Below are positions 23,987 through 38,900 of a DNA stretch of 64,000 bases, piece after piece. Position 1 is the stretch's first letter, and the number at the start of each line of letters is the position of its first letter. This stretch comes from Edaphochlamys debaryana (Eukaryota > Chlorophyta > Chlorophyceae > Chlamydomonadales): contig JAEHOE010000229.1 in assembly GCA_016858145.1 (NCBI GenBank), forward strand, positions 35,971-99,970, given 5' to 3'. A model generated the notes under the pieces. That model was not told where the DNA came from. It saw nothing but the letters and a program-made list of their open reading frames with translations, and did no database searches. The position numbers and the translations under genes are program-made.

Positions 23987-26900
23987 TTTTGCTGTCTTGT
24001 AAGAGACAGGCCCGTCAAGGCAAGGTGAAGGCGACTTCTATGCAGTCGCTGAAATGGCTATCCTATATGGGGTGGGAAAGGAGTGAGGCAAGTGCGCAGG
24101 GGGACAACAGAGCCAAATTGCGGAATGGCGCACTCGTACAGGTCCCCATGCCGCCTGCGATGCCCACGCTACAGCGCTCGTGGCTTGTCCTGTTGCGTAG
24201 GCACAGGCCCATGCGCTGTGGCGGGTCTCGTGCGAGCCTTGGCCCCCAGCATGACGGCGTAAAGCGACCCACAACCAGCGCGCACCAGCGCGGGCGCCGA
24301 CAAGCACCAAACACCTCATGAAGCGATCTGCAGGCGCTTCAAGGACTCGTCGGGGTCTCATTGGGCGCGCAAGCGTGGCGGCTTCCGCACAATCCCGACA
24401 CAAGAGACGAGTCGCTGACCGCGACCCGCGCCGGAACCACCGGTGCGACGTCGACACGGCACCCGTGGTGGGAGCGCGAGTGGCGCGCCAGTGCGCGGGG
24501 TCGGAGGGGCGACGCCGGGACGCGTGTGTGGGAGGACGGCAGTTGGTGGGCATTGCGTTGGCGGGGCCCAGGGAGCCTTCCGAAGCAATGGATTGCCCTC
24601 CCCTCCACGCCTGCACACATACCGGGGCGTGCAAGCTAGCCTCCATTCTGGAACCTCCGACTCATCTATGCCACCTGACGCTAATCTGCCCCCGTTCTGG
24701 CCGCCCCCCCCCCACCCCCTTTTGCTCGCCGAGCATGTCCCAGCAGGAGATCTCCTGGCGGGCTGCCATGCGGCTGCAGCGTGGGTTGCGATAAGACCAG
24801 GGGTAGGATGCTCCAGACGTACGGGAGCAGAGCTAGGCGTGCGCCATGATGGGTTGCATGCAGCGGGCCGCCGAGATCTCAGCCACTATCCTGGGCCAGC
24901 GAAAGGACTAGGGGACTCGGGGCCGCTTCCGCAACAGCTGCGCGAGCCCATACGCGCTGGCCGCTGCTGGGTAGGAGTTGATGTGCCGGGGGGTAAAGCG
25001 CGGTTGCAGGGATCTGACAAGCGCCTGGCATTTGAGGGGCCAGCCTACCGGTATAGCATCGTTGCAGCATGGGTGGCCAGCACCCTTCGCTTGGCTTGCC
25101 CACCCCCCGGTCCCCTTTGCAGGGTCTGGAGGCCGGCGGCAGGTGTGCCTTGCAGCCTACGCAACACACGCCGAAGGGAGGTGTGGCGCGGAGATGCTCC
25201 CCACGGTGAGGCGAGGGACGGGGTTTCTGCCTGCGCGCGCCGGGTCGTTTACAAGCTTGGCTTGCCCGGATGGCTTGGACCGAAGACGGCGTGGTGCCGG
25301 GCGCGCATGCGGTGGGGCCCTTCCTTCGCCCTCGACCTCGGGTGCCGCTCCGCTGTGCTCTGGAGGCAGCGGCTGGTGCTGTTGGCAGGTGTGGGAGTCG
25401 AGGGCGCACGCCATCCGGCACTGCTCCTTCTGAGGGACATCGGGCACCGGTATGCTGGCCTAGCGGTATTGAGGCCACAGCTTGAGGCCTTGGGCGAGGA
25501 CGCGTTCTGGCGGACTACATGGCCCGCATGACATGCGAGCTATGCTGGGCCGTGGGGCCCAAGTTCCCCACCGCTTCCCTCGTGCCTCGACACCGCCAGT
25601 CGAGATGCGTGCCGTGGTGAGGACCCGCAGCGGATAGCATGTGGGCGCGGGTCAGGCTTGGGGGCTTTAGGGCGGTCGGCCGACTGACCCACGTTGAGCC
25701 GCTCCGCGTTTGCCTACCCGTGCAGGGCAGGGTTCGGCGAGCCTCTCCGACGCCCTGGGCGCCCTTGGCTGGCTCGATGGCGTGTTGGCATGGCTGTTGA
25801 TGCCTGACCTCACGGTGTCTTTCGATGCCGCTTGAATGGATGCTGCTTCATGGGGTGCTCCGGGCATGACACCGGGCAGCGGCAGACGCCCTGGGATGGG
25901 TCCCTCACACAGCTGCGGGGGTAAACAAGAAGCTGGGATGGGAGCCATTGGGCGAGGGGAAGGGCGGAGGGCTTGTGCCGGAGCTGCCAGGCAAGAGGAG
26001 GAAGGGGAGCGAGGTCGATTGGGAGCTGGGGGGCTGGGGGAGCGAGGTAAGGCAGGGGCCCCGAACTCCCGATCCATGTGCAAAAGGCGGATCGGGGGAT
26101 GGACAGGGAGCTCCCATAGCAGCCGCTCGCCCGACTGCCCCAAGTGTGTATCGCAGCGCCGCAACGGCCTGCCCCTGGATCGGGGCGGATCTTGGGGAGA
26201 GCTAGCAGCTCTACCCGCGCCCATCACCCACCTCAGAGCCACGCGCATATGCTGCTTTATGTGCAACTCGCAGCCGAGGGCTGAGGCCGCCACCGGCCCC
26301 GGCTTCTGCGGTCCAGCGTGGGCCGGACTACATGCCACACGTGTGTTACTAGAGCGGGGTGGGCGGCAGAGGCAGCGTTGCTATCTTCCCTGGGCCGAAG
26401 TGCGGGAGGTCCCGCACTCGGACCTCGGGTCCAAGCCCAAGAGTGCGAAAGCGGGCCGCACTTCGTGGCCCTTGGCGGCCCAAAACGTGCGACCGCACTT
26501 GGCAAGCGCTTGCCGCCCAGAAGTGCGGGAGAGTGCGGTGGAGTGTAGCGGAGGGCGCCGCGTTCTGGAGGCCTGTTTCAAGCGGATGAGTCTGCCTGGC
26601 TCTCGCCCTAGTGCATGAGCTGATGTAGGCGGGCAACTGGGGGTATTGAATTCCAGCAGCGGTGGGGGTGGGGGTGGGAAGGGGACTGCCTGCCCGGCTG
26701 GCCGCGCCCGTTCGGTGGGCCCCCCAGGGGTTGAGGGGCCCCCGCACCTGAGCCTCCAGAAGGCTCAAAATTGTGCCGGCACGGGCCGCACTCGCAACCA
26801 AACTTTGCTACAAAAGTGCGGGAGCTTCCGCACATGAGGCTCTTTCCGTCACCGAAAGTGCGGGATGGCCTCACTCCCCCGCACTTCCGCACTAAGATAG

Positions 26901-29900
26901 CAACACTGGGCAGAGGTGGCAGCGGAGCTGGCGGTTGGGGGACTTGAGGCTGCGGCGTCGGCCTGGGCAGGGCTGGTGGTGGAGGAGGCTGAGGGGTTTG
27001 CTGGGATTGCAGCTTGGGTAACGGACCGCTACGGACCTGTCGGTCTGCCACGCATCGGACTAGACACAGGCGCCGAAAGCCGCATGCGACACGTACAGAG
27101 ATGAAGATACAATGGGACTCCTCCTACACTGATGTCTGCTGTCTTGCTTGACTCAGTCCCAAGCGCCATACCATCTGTCTTGTGCACAGCTGCCGCGCGC
27201 AGCCGCGACCGTCCGCGTCTGAACTCTAGTTCCTAACCCTGCGCCTACATAGCTTCACTTCCTCGAGCGCATTCCGCGTCCTTCACTCAGCTACCGTTGA
27301 TCGCCCTCCTGCCGACCAAGCTTCTTTCTACTGCACGGCCAAGGCAAGCGCCTGCTCCGAGTCCTACCTCGCCCTCGCCCATCACGACAACAAAACTTTA
27401 CGCGCTCGGCCCGGCACTGCAATTTGCAGCGTGCCGGCTGCCGCCCGCACAGTGGGCTCACGCTGGCCCCTAGCAATACTCTACACGTGTGCCCGCTCGA
27501 CACAAGGGGCACCTAGCACCGCCTGCTATTGCTGCTTGCTACCGTCAGGGAGCAGCTGCCCGGGAGAGGGCTGCAACACAAGGCCGTGGCTGGGCACGCC
27601 CGGGCTTCGCTGCTGCATGCCGCCCATCCCCGGGCTTCGCTGCTGCAGCCCGCTAAGGCCGGGGCTGCGCTGCTGCAACCCGCTCAGGCCTGGGCTGCGC
27701 TGCTGCTGCCCCGGCCCGCCCATGCCCATGTTCACACCCATACCCATGCCCATGCCGTGCTGCGTCATGGGCCCTCCACCGCCGCCCTGGAACATGCCGC
27801 CCTGCTGCAGCTGACCGTGGCCGGGGCCCTGCTGCAGCCCTGGGTGATCTCCGAGCGACATGGACCCCGGGGCGCCCAGCGACATGGGCCCGTGGCTGCT
27901 GAGGGACATGCCCTGCCGCGAGCCGGGCTGCAGGCCGAGCTGCTGGCCGCCGTGGTAGCCCGAGTGGGGGCCCAGCTGCATGGAGCCGGGGCCGAGGCTA
28001 CCGTGCCCGAGCGAGCCCGGCCCCAGCCCTCCGCCACCACCTCCGCCGCCACCGCCCGGGCCGAGGTTGCTTTGCCCAAAGCCGCCGTGGCCCATGCTGC
28101 CGGACCCGAGCGGTCCTGGCGCGAGGCCTCCGCCGCCGCCAAGATTGCCGCCCCCGAGCCCTCCCATGCCGCTTAGGTTGCTGCCGCCTAGATTGCTGCC
28201 GCCAAGGCTCCCGCCTCCTCCGAAGCTGCCGCCGCCGCCCAGGTTGCTGGGCCCGAGGCTGCCGTGTCCGAGGCTCATATTGCCGCCGAGCGAGAGGCCC
28301 GAGTGCGGGCTCCCATGCTGTAGCCCATGCCCTAGGCCCGACTGCGAGCCTAGCGCCATGGGCCCCGAGCGCAGGCCCTGCGACTGCAGCCCGCCCAGGG
28401 ACCCCGGGTGCCGCATTGAGCCCGGCCCCTGCAGGCCCTGCAAGGACCCCGGGCCCTGGAGCGAGCCCTGAGGCTGCAGCAACCCGGAGCCCTGCAGGCC
28501 CTGCAAGGACCCCGGGCCTTGGAGCGAGCCCGAGCCTTGCATGCCTTGGAGCTGGCCGCCGCCCTGCATGCCCTGGAGGGAGCCCGAGCCTTGCATGCCT
28601 TGGAGCGGCCCGCTGCCGTGAAGGCCCTGGAGGGACCCCGGGCCTTGGAGGCCCTGGAACGACCCAGGCCCTGACAGGGAGCCGCCGCCCTGCAGCTGCC
28701 CCGAGCCCTGCATGTGCATGTGCATGCCCTGCTGCTGCATGCCCATGCCGCCGCCCCCGCTCTGCTGCAGCCCGCCCAGCCCGCCGCCGTACAGCCCGCC
28801 GCCGCCGTGCATGCCTTGCATGCCGGGCGACAGCCGGCCCTGCGGGAGCCCGGGGCCGCCCTGCCCTAGGCCGCCCTGGCCCAGGCTTGGCGAGCCAAGC
28901 GTCTGCAGGCCGCCGTGCGGCAGCCCCGACTTGAGCGGCGAGTGGGAGCTGCCAGGGAGGGGCAGCAGCCCTGGCTGCGGCCCCGACCCCGACGACGGCT
29001 GCAGCAGCGGCAGCGGCTGGAGCCCCGGGTTGCCGCCCAACAGCGATGGCTGCCCGCGGCTCGGGTCGCCGAGCCCCCCTGGCCCCGAGCCGGGGAAGCC
29101 CAGCTGCCCCCCGGGCTGGTCCAGCCCCAGCGGCCCTCCGAGCGGCCCTGGCCCGGGCCCCTGCCAGGACAGGGACCCGGGCCCCAGGCCCTGCATCAGT
29201 CCCGGGCTGTTGCCCATCCCGGGGCCCCGCAAGGAGGGAGGGCCCGGGCCGGAGAGGTCGCCGCCCCCAAGCCGCTGCCCGGGCCACAGGCCGTCACCGC
29301 CGCCGCCCAGCAGCTCCCGCTCCCCGAGCAGCGGCCCCCCGATGCCCTGCATGTCCAGGGGCCCCCGGAAGGAGAGCGAGAGGTCGTTGTGGGAGGTGCT
29401 GGGGGCGTTAAGGCCGTACAGCGGACGCAGCGGGCCACCGTCCGCGGGCTGCGGCGTGGGCGGCCCGCCCGCGGTCCCTCCGTCGTCCCGCCCGGGCAGC
29501 CCCGCGCCGAAGAGCGCCCGCTGAGGGATCTGGTCCGCCTCCTCGCCCTGAGGGAAGCTGGCCACGGGGCCGGCCGTGCTGGCGGTTGCGTGCGGCGTCG
29601 CCGCCATCGCGCTGGCCGCGCCGTTGCCCAGGCCCGTGGCGCTGGGCTGCTCCCGCACCGTCACGGACTGCGAGTCGTCCCGGCTCATGCTCATGCTCTC
29701 GCTCCGGGCCTCGCTGCGCGCCTCGCTGCGTTTGCTGTTGAGGCGCTGCCGGGTGGCGTGCGGCACGCCGCCGAGGGGTCGCGGCGGCCGCTTGCAGCCG
29801 ATGAAGGAGTAGGTGCGCTGCTTGAAGTTCTCCTGCTTGATCACCACGGGCTTGACCTTCCGCGCAGGAGGCACGTCCTTGTGCATTTGCGTGGTGTTCT

Positions 29901-32900
29901 GCAGGTAGACCAGGTCCGTGTGCAGGATGTCCCACGACTCCATCTGCTCGTCGGACGCGTACTCGAAGCCCAGGTGCCGCCACGTGCTCTGGACGGCTGC
30001 GTCGTTGGTGCTGCACAGCATGAGCTTCTTCAGCCCGAGCTTGCGAGCGATCTCCTCGATGGCCTCCACCAGGCACCTGGAGGGGGGGCGACCGAGTCGG
30101 CGAGGGGTTACGCCGGAGCCCGGCACAACAGCCCGCGTGATCTTGCAAGCGGAAACGTGGCGACTAAGCATGCCTGTATATGTGTAGCTGTCCCCCCGCT
30201 GTAGCTACCTGCAGTAGCCGCGCCCGCGCTTGTTCTCGTGCGTCGCGACGAACGGGATTTCCAGGTACCCCGGCCCCGAGCGGATCGTTGCGGCCGTGAC
30301 GGGCTTCCCATGAGACTGCAGAAACGGCATAGGGGGCTTTGGGGCCCCCATGGGCGGGTTCGGCTTCTTGGGGTCGTCCACAGCGGCAACATCGCCTTCG
30401 GGTGGCGGCCAGGCGCTGCGATAGCGGGGAAGGATGACCAGCACCCGAAATCCTCCGAAGTCCTGCGGTGCCCCCGGACAGTTCATGATCAGAGGGAAGC
30501 GCGCGAGCCTCGACTTTGCACGCGCGCATGCAACATGAGGACGGGGTCTTGCACCCACCACACGGCCAGGGCCCTGCACCCACCAGTTCGTCATCCCCTT
30601 CAGCTGCCTGAGCTGTTACGGTCCAATCGAGATACTCGTGGATCGTGGCGACACGGGGCTTGTCGCCATGGATGCGGGCCAAGCGCTTGGGACCGATTTG
30701 CCCCGTCTGCAAGGTTGGAAATCATTCGAGGTCTGCCGGGCAATGATCAAGGTGAGGGCAAAAGCGCTCGGGGGCCCACCTCGAACGCCTTGAAGAGGAA
30801 GGGCGAGTCGTTGCGCGCTGCCTGCGCCCCCTCCTCCACGCCACCGGGCCCAGCATTGTGATAACTGCGCAGCTGATATACTACGTGCGGGCGCCCAGGC
30901 AACTCGAACAGAGCCTGGGTTGGCAGCTCGTAAAGCAAGGAGCGGGTCGCTGCGTGCCGCAGCCGACGTTCTCCCTGCGCTGTCGACATGCGCTGGGCTT
31001 ACACACGCACTCCCCGCCAAGTGTGCGCATGGCCGGCGCTGTGCGGACACGCCTGAGACTTTACGCCTGCAGCATGTCGAAGGGCGTTGCACCTGGTCGT
31101 GGGGCAGGTGGGACTTGATAGACGCTGCGGGTGGCTAAGGATACTGCCACTCCAGTTTCCTATGAGTCTTCTGGGACAGAGCAGCATCCCGATCCCACCC
31201 CAATGCGGTCCGCCTGCGAGTGTCCAAGGCCCAGACCCCTGAACAAGACTCAGCGCTACACAGAAAACAACCCTATCCATTTCACATAACGGCTCACGCA
31301 GCTGCGCTGTCCTTCCCTTCCGCATCTGTCCTCGGAATTTAGGCCCTCCCGGAGTCCTTTGTGAGCGCAGAACGCCCCAGATCTGAGTTTTGGTTTATAA
31401 GGACAGAGCTTGAACGTTGACAAGGGCCTACGCGCTACTCGGGTTCCACCTGTGGCATCTTCCAGCGTCGACAGCGCAGCGACCGCTGACCCCATGCCTG
31501 TCAAGCGGACGGTGTCGGAGGTAGATGTCAACAAGAACACAAATTGGCTGAATTACCCCAGCGTCTGGACCTGGTACCTGGCGCTCATCGTGCTGCTCTG
31601 GCTGGGCATCTCCGCGCTCCTAGACGATGCTGGCTTGGCGTGGACCTATGTGCACCTCTTACACGGGGTGGTCAGCTACTACTTCCTTCACTGGCTGAAG
31701 GGCTCCCCCAACCCGGAGGACCAGGGCAAGTACCAGGCCCTGACCTTCTGGGAGCAGGTGGACAACGAAGCATACGGGACACGCAACCGTAAAATCTTCA
31801 CGGCCGTCCCCGTCGTCCTCTTTGTGCTGGCCACGCACGGCACTGACTTCCGGAAGCAGCCCCTGGGTCTGAACCTGGTGGTGGTGGTGTGGCTGCTGCT
31901 TGCGAAGCTGCCGGTCCTTCACAAGGTCCGCTTCTTCGGGATCAACAAGTATTAAGGAGGACGCAGCGGCGAGGAGCGCAATGCGAGGGTTTGCTGGCTG
32001 CAGTTGAGGGGAGGTCACCGGGTGGCAAATGGTGCAGCTTGGCCTTTGAGCGGACTGCCTGTGTGTGAGAGTGGCTCAGCTCGTGTTGTGCACCAAGACT
32101 CAGTTGACCGTCTGGCGTGGTCCAGGGGTAGCTTCCGTGGTTTAGGGGTAACAGCTGACGGGCAGTGCGGGTTGGAAGCTCGCGTTGGGTTTTGCCAAGC
32201 TGCTATGACGTGAACTTTGCCGCCTGGCGCTGGGGTATGCCATTGGGGTAGGGCTTTGCGAGGGGGTAGGCTGAGAAGCACCACGTCAAGGTAGCGCAGA
32301 GATGGAATTCAGCGCACATTTGATAGTTCTTGGCTCCTTTCATGTGATGCCTATCAAGGCGTAACGCTGGGACATGGATTACCAAGGACACTGCACGCAG
32401 AGGTTACAAGTGGTGTAAGCGGTTGCTGCTGACAAGCACGCGTCTGAGTCACGCTTTGCATGTGTGAGGGCCAGGCGTGCGGCGTGCTCGGCGCCTCAGC
32501 TGCTCCTGGCCTTCTTACAGGCCCAGCCAGGAGACTCCCTCAGCCCACCCCTGAGCTCAGCCCTTACGTCAAGGCTGTGCGAGCCGTTGCAGGCTTCCCG
32601 GGTCCCTACTGCCCAGTGCCACCCCGCCAATGTGCTTGTATGGCCCACCTCCAGAGTCAAGACTGGGCCCCGCGCTCAGGCCGTTGATGGTGCAGCGCTG
32701 TTGCAAGCAGACTGGTGAACAGCGTTGAGGTGCTCGGACAGCAGCCTCTGCCAGCACAAGCGAGGCGGGGCACACAGGGCAAGCCCCGAAGCCCGCCCAA
32801 GCAGCTGAGGGGACACGGCAGAGGCCGTGCAGCGTATCAGCAGTCAGGCAGAGTAGGGCTGGTCTGCGGTTGCCTCGAAGGGTCTCAGCCTCTCAGGTCC

Positions 32901-35900
32901 TTCAACTCTGCATTGCGCCATCTTACACAGTGACACTAGGAATCGTGAGTCACGCGTCACTTTACTCTCAATGTCTCAACCGGCCCCCTCCTAATGCGCC
33001 GAAGGTATCCGGAACCCAGAAGCACCCAGGGCGGTTGCCCGAGGGCCGGCATAGACCACCACCCTAACTCAAGAGCTGCGCCCACACCCCGGGTCGTGCC
33101 CTCGACATTCGGCAGGGCCAGATAAGCGTTGCGTCCAAGGATTGTATGTCTGACATGCCCTGGGTGCAAACTCGAGGACAAGCGCATACTGGATATCAAG
33201 CCCACATCGGCACAAGCGCCCGGCGTCCGGGCACAGTGTCCTCAGAATCACCCAGCCTCGTGCTGGCCCCAAGGCCCAGTTCTGGGCCTGAGCAATGCCG
33301 CATTTCCTAATTCCATTCACCGCCAACATAGCGTATGAGATCAGTGCCCAGTGTGTGCCCCTCCTGCGAAAGTCCATGCATGCACCCCATGTGGGTCGAG
33401 ACGACACCTCTCCCCCACCCCACCCCCTCCCGCGAGAGCCCCTTCTCTCCACCCAACGGCCTGCCCTTCGCTCCTTTTACGACCGCCCCACACGGTCCCT
33501 GCCCTCAGTACCCAAGCACCGGCGCGGCCACCCGCTTCCAGTTCTCGTTCCAGCGCAGCCCCTGCTCCTTGGCCGCCACGCTGGCCTGCAGCGCCTGTAG
33601 CTGAGCGCTAGGCGCCGCGGGGAAGCCGGCGAGCAGCCCGGCCAGCTGTTGCGCCAGCTGCTCCGCGCTGCTGAAGAGCAGCCCGGTCTCGCCGTCCGAC
33701 ACGAGCTCGCCGATGCAGCTGTACGACAGTGCGCACACGGGGAGCCCGCTGCCGTACATGTCCACCACCTTCATGGGCAGGTCCAGGCCACTGCTGGAGG
33801 CGTGCAGGCACACGCCCACGTCCGCCGCGCCCAGCAGCAGCGGGTAGTCGGCTGACTCGAGCCACAACGCGCGAATCGCGACCTTGGAGAAGGACATAGC
33901 GGCGATCTTGGCCAGGTACATCTCCTTCTGGGGCCCCTTGCCCGTGATCAGCAACAGCAGCTCCGGCAGGGCCGCGGAGCCGGGGCCTGGCCCCGCTGAT
34001 GCCAGCTCGTCGTAACGCACTGCGGCGTCAAGCAGGATGGAGAAGTCCTCGTCGGGGGTCCAGCTGGTGCTACTGACCACGACCGCGGGCCGGTCAACGC
34101 GCTGACTCACGGCCTGCCCCGGCCGCTTCATGGTCACAGCCGTCAGCTCCGCTGCCTCCTGGGCGCGGCTAGCAGCCTCAGCGGTGGACCGGGCTGTCAG
34201 GAAGTCGCGGGAGCTGGGCTGCTCCAGCGCGGGTCCGAGCTTGCGGAAGAGGGTGTGGATGGTGGGCAGGGGCGTCCGCTGGAAGAAGGCCGGGGGGCGG
34301 TCGTAGAGCACAGTCGCTTCGATGCCCCAACCCGCGTGCAGGTCGTCCTTCATCGCCTTGGTCACGCAAAAGTGCCCCTGGCCCTTCCGGCCCCAGAATC
34401 GCTCGTAGCTGCGTGCCATGCGGACCAGCGGGTGTCGCGGGCCTTGCGTGAGCGCCAAGATCGTGTATCCATAGTTGTGCCAGTCGATCACCAGCTTCGC
34501 CCCGTGCCGTCGCGAGGCCAGCCAGCAGACGACCATGGTCGGGATGGCTGGCGGGTTCTGGAGCAGAATGTGCCCGGGCGACGGCAGCGTGACCAGCATC
34601 ATCCACAGCAGGGCTGCCAGCTGCTGCAAAACCTTGCAGACCAAGAAGAGGATCCGAGGCAGCCGCCGTAGGAACGCCGGAGGCTCCGGGACGAGGTGAA
34701 TGTGCACGTTCGCGGCCTCCCGCAGCTCCAGCAGCGGCGCTGAGCCGCCATACGCGACCACGTGGACGTCTGTGCTAGGCTGTTGCGACAGCGAGAGCGT
34801 GTGGTATTGCATACGGGGGCTGCGACCGAAATCGCCGAGCACCAGCACCCAGTGGACGTGTTCGGCCCCCTGCCCGGTGCCTGTAGGGGCTTTCCCCATG
34901 GCTGCGGCAATATGCGACTACGCGAGTGCTGCTAAGTTATTCAAGTGGGGTAGTGGCCGTGCTTGGGGCAAGAAGGGCCTGTGTGCACGCATCCGTACAA
35001 CATGTGGGTTTCGTACACCGGACTGTACGGGGCACAGTTCATGAACTTCCCGCATTCGCAGCATCCCCTCTCCGCCGCACCTCTAGCCTGCAACTCTGTC
35101 CAGCGGCCACGCGGCCCATCAACCCGACCCCGGCCTGGGCGCTTCCTGATCCTCCTCACCCGCCTCGTATGCGCTTTATCCCTGACGAGCCATGCCCCGC
35201 CTGACTGACGTCCTGCTCCCTCGCCTCGCCTTATAGACGGCGCCTGCCTCCTGCTGCCCCTGCACTCCCCCTACACCTGCTGCCAACCTGGCAATTCAGT
35301 CCTACGGGGCCCTGCTCTCGGGCGCCACACCCACGGCTGAACCGCCCGCTGCAGACCCCGCACCTGCCTAACCGCCCGACCCAGGCCAGGCCACCTCCCG
35401 GCACCGGCCCTGGCCGCCGGTCCTGCACCTCGCGGGCCACACGTCTGCCCCCTCCCTGCTATGCCCTGCCCTGCCCTGCCCCGGACCCAGATCGCAGAAG
35501 CCGCGCCACCTTGGATGGGCTCCCGCCCTGACTCTGCTGCCTTCGTCGCCGCCTGCCTCCGCTTCGCCGCTGCTGAGTGTCTCGGGTGTGGCGGAGGAAC
35601 AAGCGCCCGGTGCCCGCCCGAGCCCACACGCGCTCACGCCAAGTAGTTGTACACCTGTGGGGGGTTGGTGGCCGGGGGGTGGGTGGGTAGTCGTGGTAAG
35701 TGTGTCGCAGCGGAGGGGCAAGTCGGCATGCTTGCGGTCCGCCGCATACGCCCCGGTCAGCCCCCCCCCTCATCTTCTGAGCCACTCCACCCCAGCGAGT
35801 GCCGGAGTGTCACTTCAAGCACGCCAACTCTACCCACGTGCATACGAGCAGCCCCTCACACACGCACACGCCCCCGCCCCGCACACTGGCCGCAGACACT

Positions 35901-38900
35901 GTCGTCAGGGCCGCCCACGCCTCTGCGCGGCTGATGCTCGCCCCCCCGTGCACCCACACCCGCACCCCCCGCACCCACGTTTGCGTCGCTTGCGTCCCGC
36001 GCCAGGTACTCCCGGTCGATGAGCGACTCGATGCGCTTCTTCAGGTCGGCGCCCTGCAGGGGTGGAGAGGGTGGAGAGGGTGGGAGGGTGGGGGGTATGT
36101 TGGGGAGGTAATGGTGGCCGGTGATGAGGAGGAGGCGGGGCGGTGTGCGCGACAAGGTGTGCCGGGAGGGGGCAGAAGTTATGTTGGGGTGGTGTTTGCG
36201 AGGAGGAGGTTGCCGGTGGGGAGGAGGCTCCCCACCCGACAGCCTCCCCCCCCCACTCACTAGGATTCCCCCTCTCCCTCTCCTCTCCCCCCCACCTTAA
36301 GCGGGAACATGGTCTGCAGCGCACACCCCAAGATCCCACCCCTCTCTCTCCACCCCAACACGCCGGCCCCCCACAACAGTTCCCCCTCCCCCTCCCCCGC
36401 CTCTCCCTCCCCCCCCTCTCCCCCCCCACACCTTGAGCGGGAACTTGAGCTGCTGCAGCGCCTCCGCCACCAGCAGCTTGTGGCTCAGGGTCTTGCGCGT
36501 CTTCATGATGCGGACCAGGGCGGCATCGATCTGGTACTGCCGGTCCTGGAGCACCTGTGTGGGGGGGGAGAGGGTGGAGGGGAGGGGGGGAGAGGAGGGG
36601 AGGGGAGGCAGAGGGTATCTTTTCGAGCGGGAAACGATAAGGCGGCGGCCGGCGAGCCCGATGCGCACCGAGGTCCAGAGCGGAAGGTCCGTCGTCGATG
36701 CCAGTTGCGGGTCCCAGCGTGGCGAGCTGTGCTGACATAGTGGCGTAGGCTAGAGCGGCTGGACGCTAATCCTTGAGTACTCTGGTGTACTGTAGCAGAC
36801 CGGGGGTGGAAGCTGGCGTGCTTTGCGTGCTTGCCGGCGTGCATTCGGGGCTGCGCTCCGGCCGCAGAGCGCCCCGGCCCCACAACAAACGCCCAACCCA
36901 ACCCGGACGTACCTGTGAACGACGCAAGTGACCCACCACGAGAATAAGTGAAGACGGAGCGCCGCAGACGAGGGGCAGGGGCAAAAACGGATGGGCATTT
37001 AGAGGTGCCCGAAGAAAAGGGGAACGTGCGGAGTGCGATGGCGTGCATGCGGCCGCGCCCTAAAAGAATAGTGGTGAAACGTTGCGACTCAAAGGGGTGT
37101 AAAGAATATAAGAAAAGACACACAGCGCGCACTCGCGTAGGGGTGCATGGGGCGTACGGACGGCATGCGTTTCAATCCCGCCCGGTGGTTGCCGGGGGAG
37201 AGCTAAACTTGCGTGGGAGTCCGGACCCGAGGGGGCCCACGTCGGAGCTCCCACGCGCCGAGGGGCTGGCCCCACCGGCTTCACGCAGTTTCTTTGTGGT
37301 TGGCTATGAGGGGGGACTTTGTGGTTGGCTATGGGGATGGAGGGGTGGGAGGCAGAGGGGAGAGGTTGGCGTTGACGGCAGGCGCGGCTGGCCTTGTCAT
37401 TGACCTTGGGGCAGCGCGGCAGCCCGCAACCCGCAAGGGCCGCCGTGGCGCTGCGCGGAGCCAGCACAGCCGCTTCTCCTCCCCACCCTCCCTCCCTCCC
37501 TTTCCTACACTCATTCCCCTCCCCGCGGCAGCAGCCCTCCCCTCCCCCACGCCTCCCCCTAGGCCGCCACCCCCCTTTTCCTCCTCCCCTCCCCCTCCTC
37601 CCCTCCCCCTCCCCCCCCCACCTGTTCGTTGGTCTTCTTGTTCTCCTCCTCGGTCTCCTTCATCTGGATGCTGTTGATCTTGATGCGGAACAGCTTCTCG
37701 GAAAAGCCGGTGTGGAAGGCAAAGGTGTCAGACTCGGACACCTCCCGGCCCTTGGGCTCCTTGGTCAGCACGCGGACCTATGGGGGGGGAGGGAGGGAGG
37801 GGGGCGTTGAAGCTGAGCGGGAGAGCGTAAGGATGGGGGGGGCAAGGGAGGTGCGCATGGATACGGGGGGTATGGCGGTTTTCGATGCAGCCGAGTGTGG
37901 TGGGAGGACCCGGGCGTGGAGGAGGATGCGGGTGGTTTCGGTGTGTGGTCGGTACACGTGGTTGCAGCGTGGCCGACCCGCGCAGCAACCCCCACTCCCC
38001 ACCCGCCCCGTCCGGCTTACGCTTACTTGAGTAGCCACAACACCCCACAACCCCTACCCCCCTCCGGACCCCCCCCCCCTCCCCCCACCTTGCCGCACGC
38101 CAGGCTCTGCAGCGTGCGCTTTAGCTCCTTCGCCTCCAGCCCGCAGCCCGCGGCGATGTCGGCGTAGGAGAGGGAGTCGGCGTCGTTGAAGAGGAGCAGC
38201 ACGGCGGCCTGGGGCGAGGGGGTTGGGTGGGCAGGGGCGTGATTGGGTGAGCGGTTCTGAAAGCTTACAGGCAATCAGGGCCGTAGGCCCGCTCGAAACC
38301 GCCCAGCAAACCCGCCGCCTGGCGGGTGCGTAGAGCGGTGCGTGTGGACAAAGGCGGCGGTGGAAAGCTGAAGGCCTTCCCCACGAGCGCCAGGAGCGCG
38401 GCTTCAGGGCAGCGCCTGGCGACCATCCTCCTCCGACTTGGCCTCCTTCCCCTCTCCCCCTACCCCGCCCGAACACCCTCCCTTCCGCCTCCTTCCCTTC
38501 TCCCCCCCAGCCCCCCACCTGGAACGTGCTGACCGACAGCTCCTTGAGCCCCCGAGGGAAGGCCGCCCGCAGCACGCACGACCCCAGCCCGTGCTGCCAC
38601 ACCAGGCGCCTGCCGCTGTACTTGGAGAGGTAGAAGTCGCGGAACACGGCGGAGGCGCGGTCTAGGGCCTGGGTGGGGCGGGGGGTGGGGTGGGTGGGAG
38701 GGCGGAGGGTGGGGTGTGCGGGTGGGGGGAGGAACGCGGCGGAGCGAGGAACGCGGGCCAGCACCCCTCCCTCCCTCCTTAAGAGGAAAGAGGAGCGAAG
38801 GAGGCCGGGTGCTGCTGGGCGGGGAGGAGCTGCGCATACTGGGTCCAGTACCCACGGCCCGCTTCCTCCCTTCCCTGCGTGCTCCCCGCCCCCTCGCCCT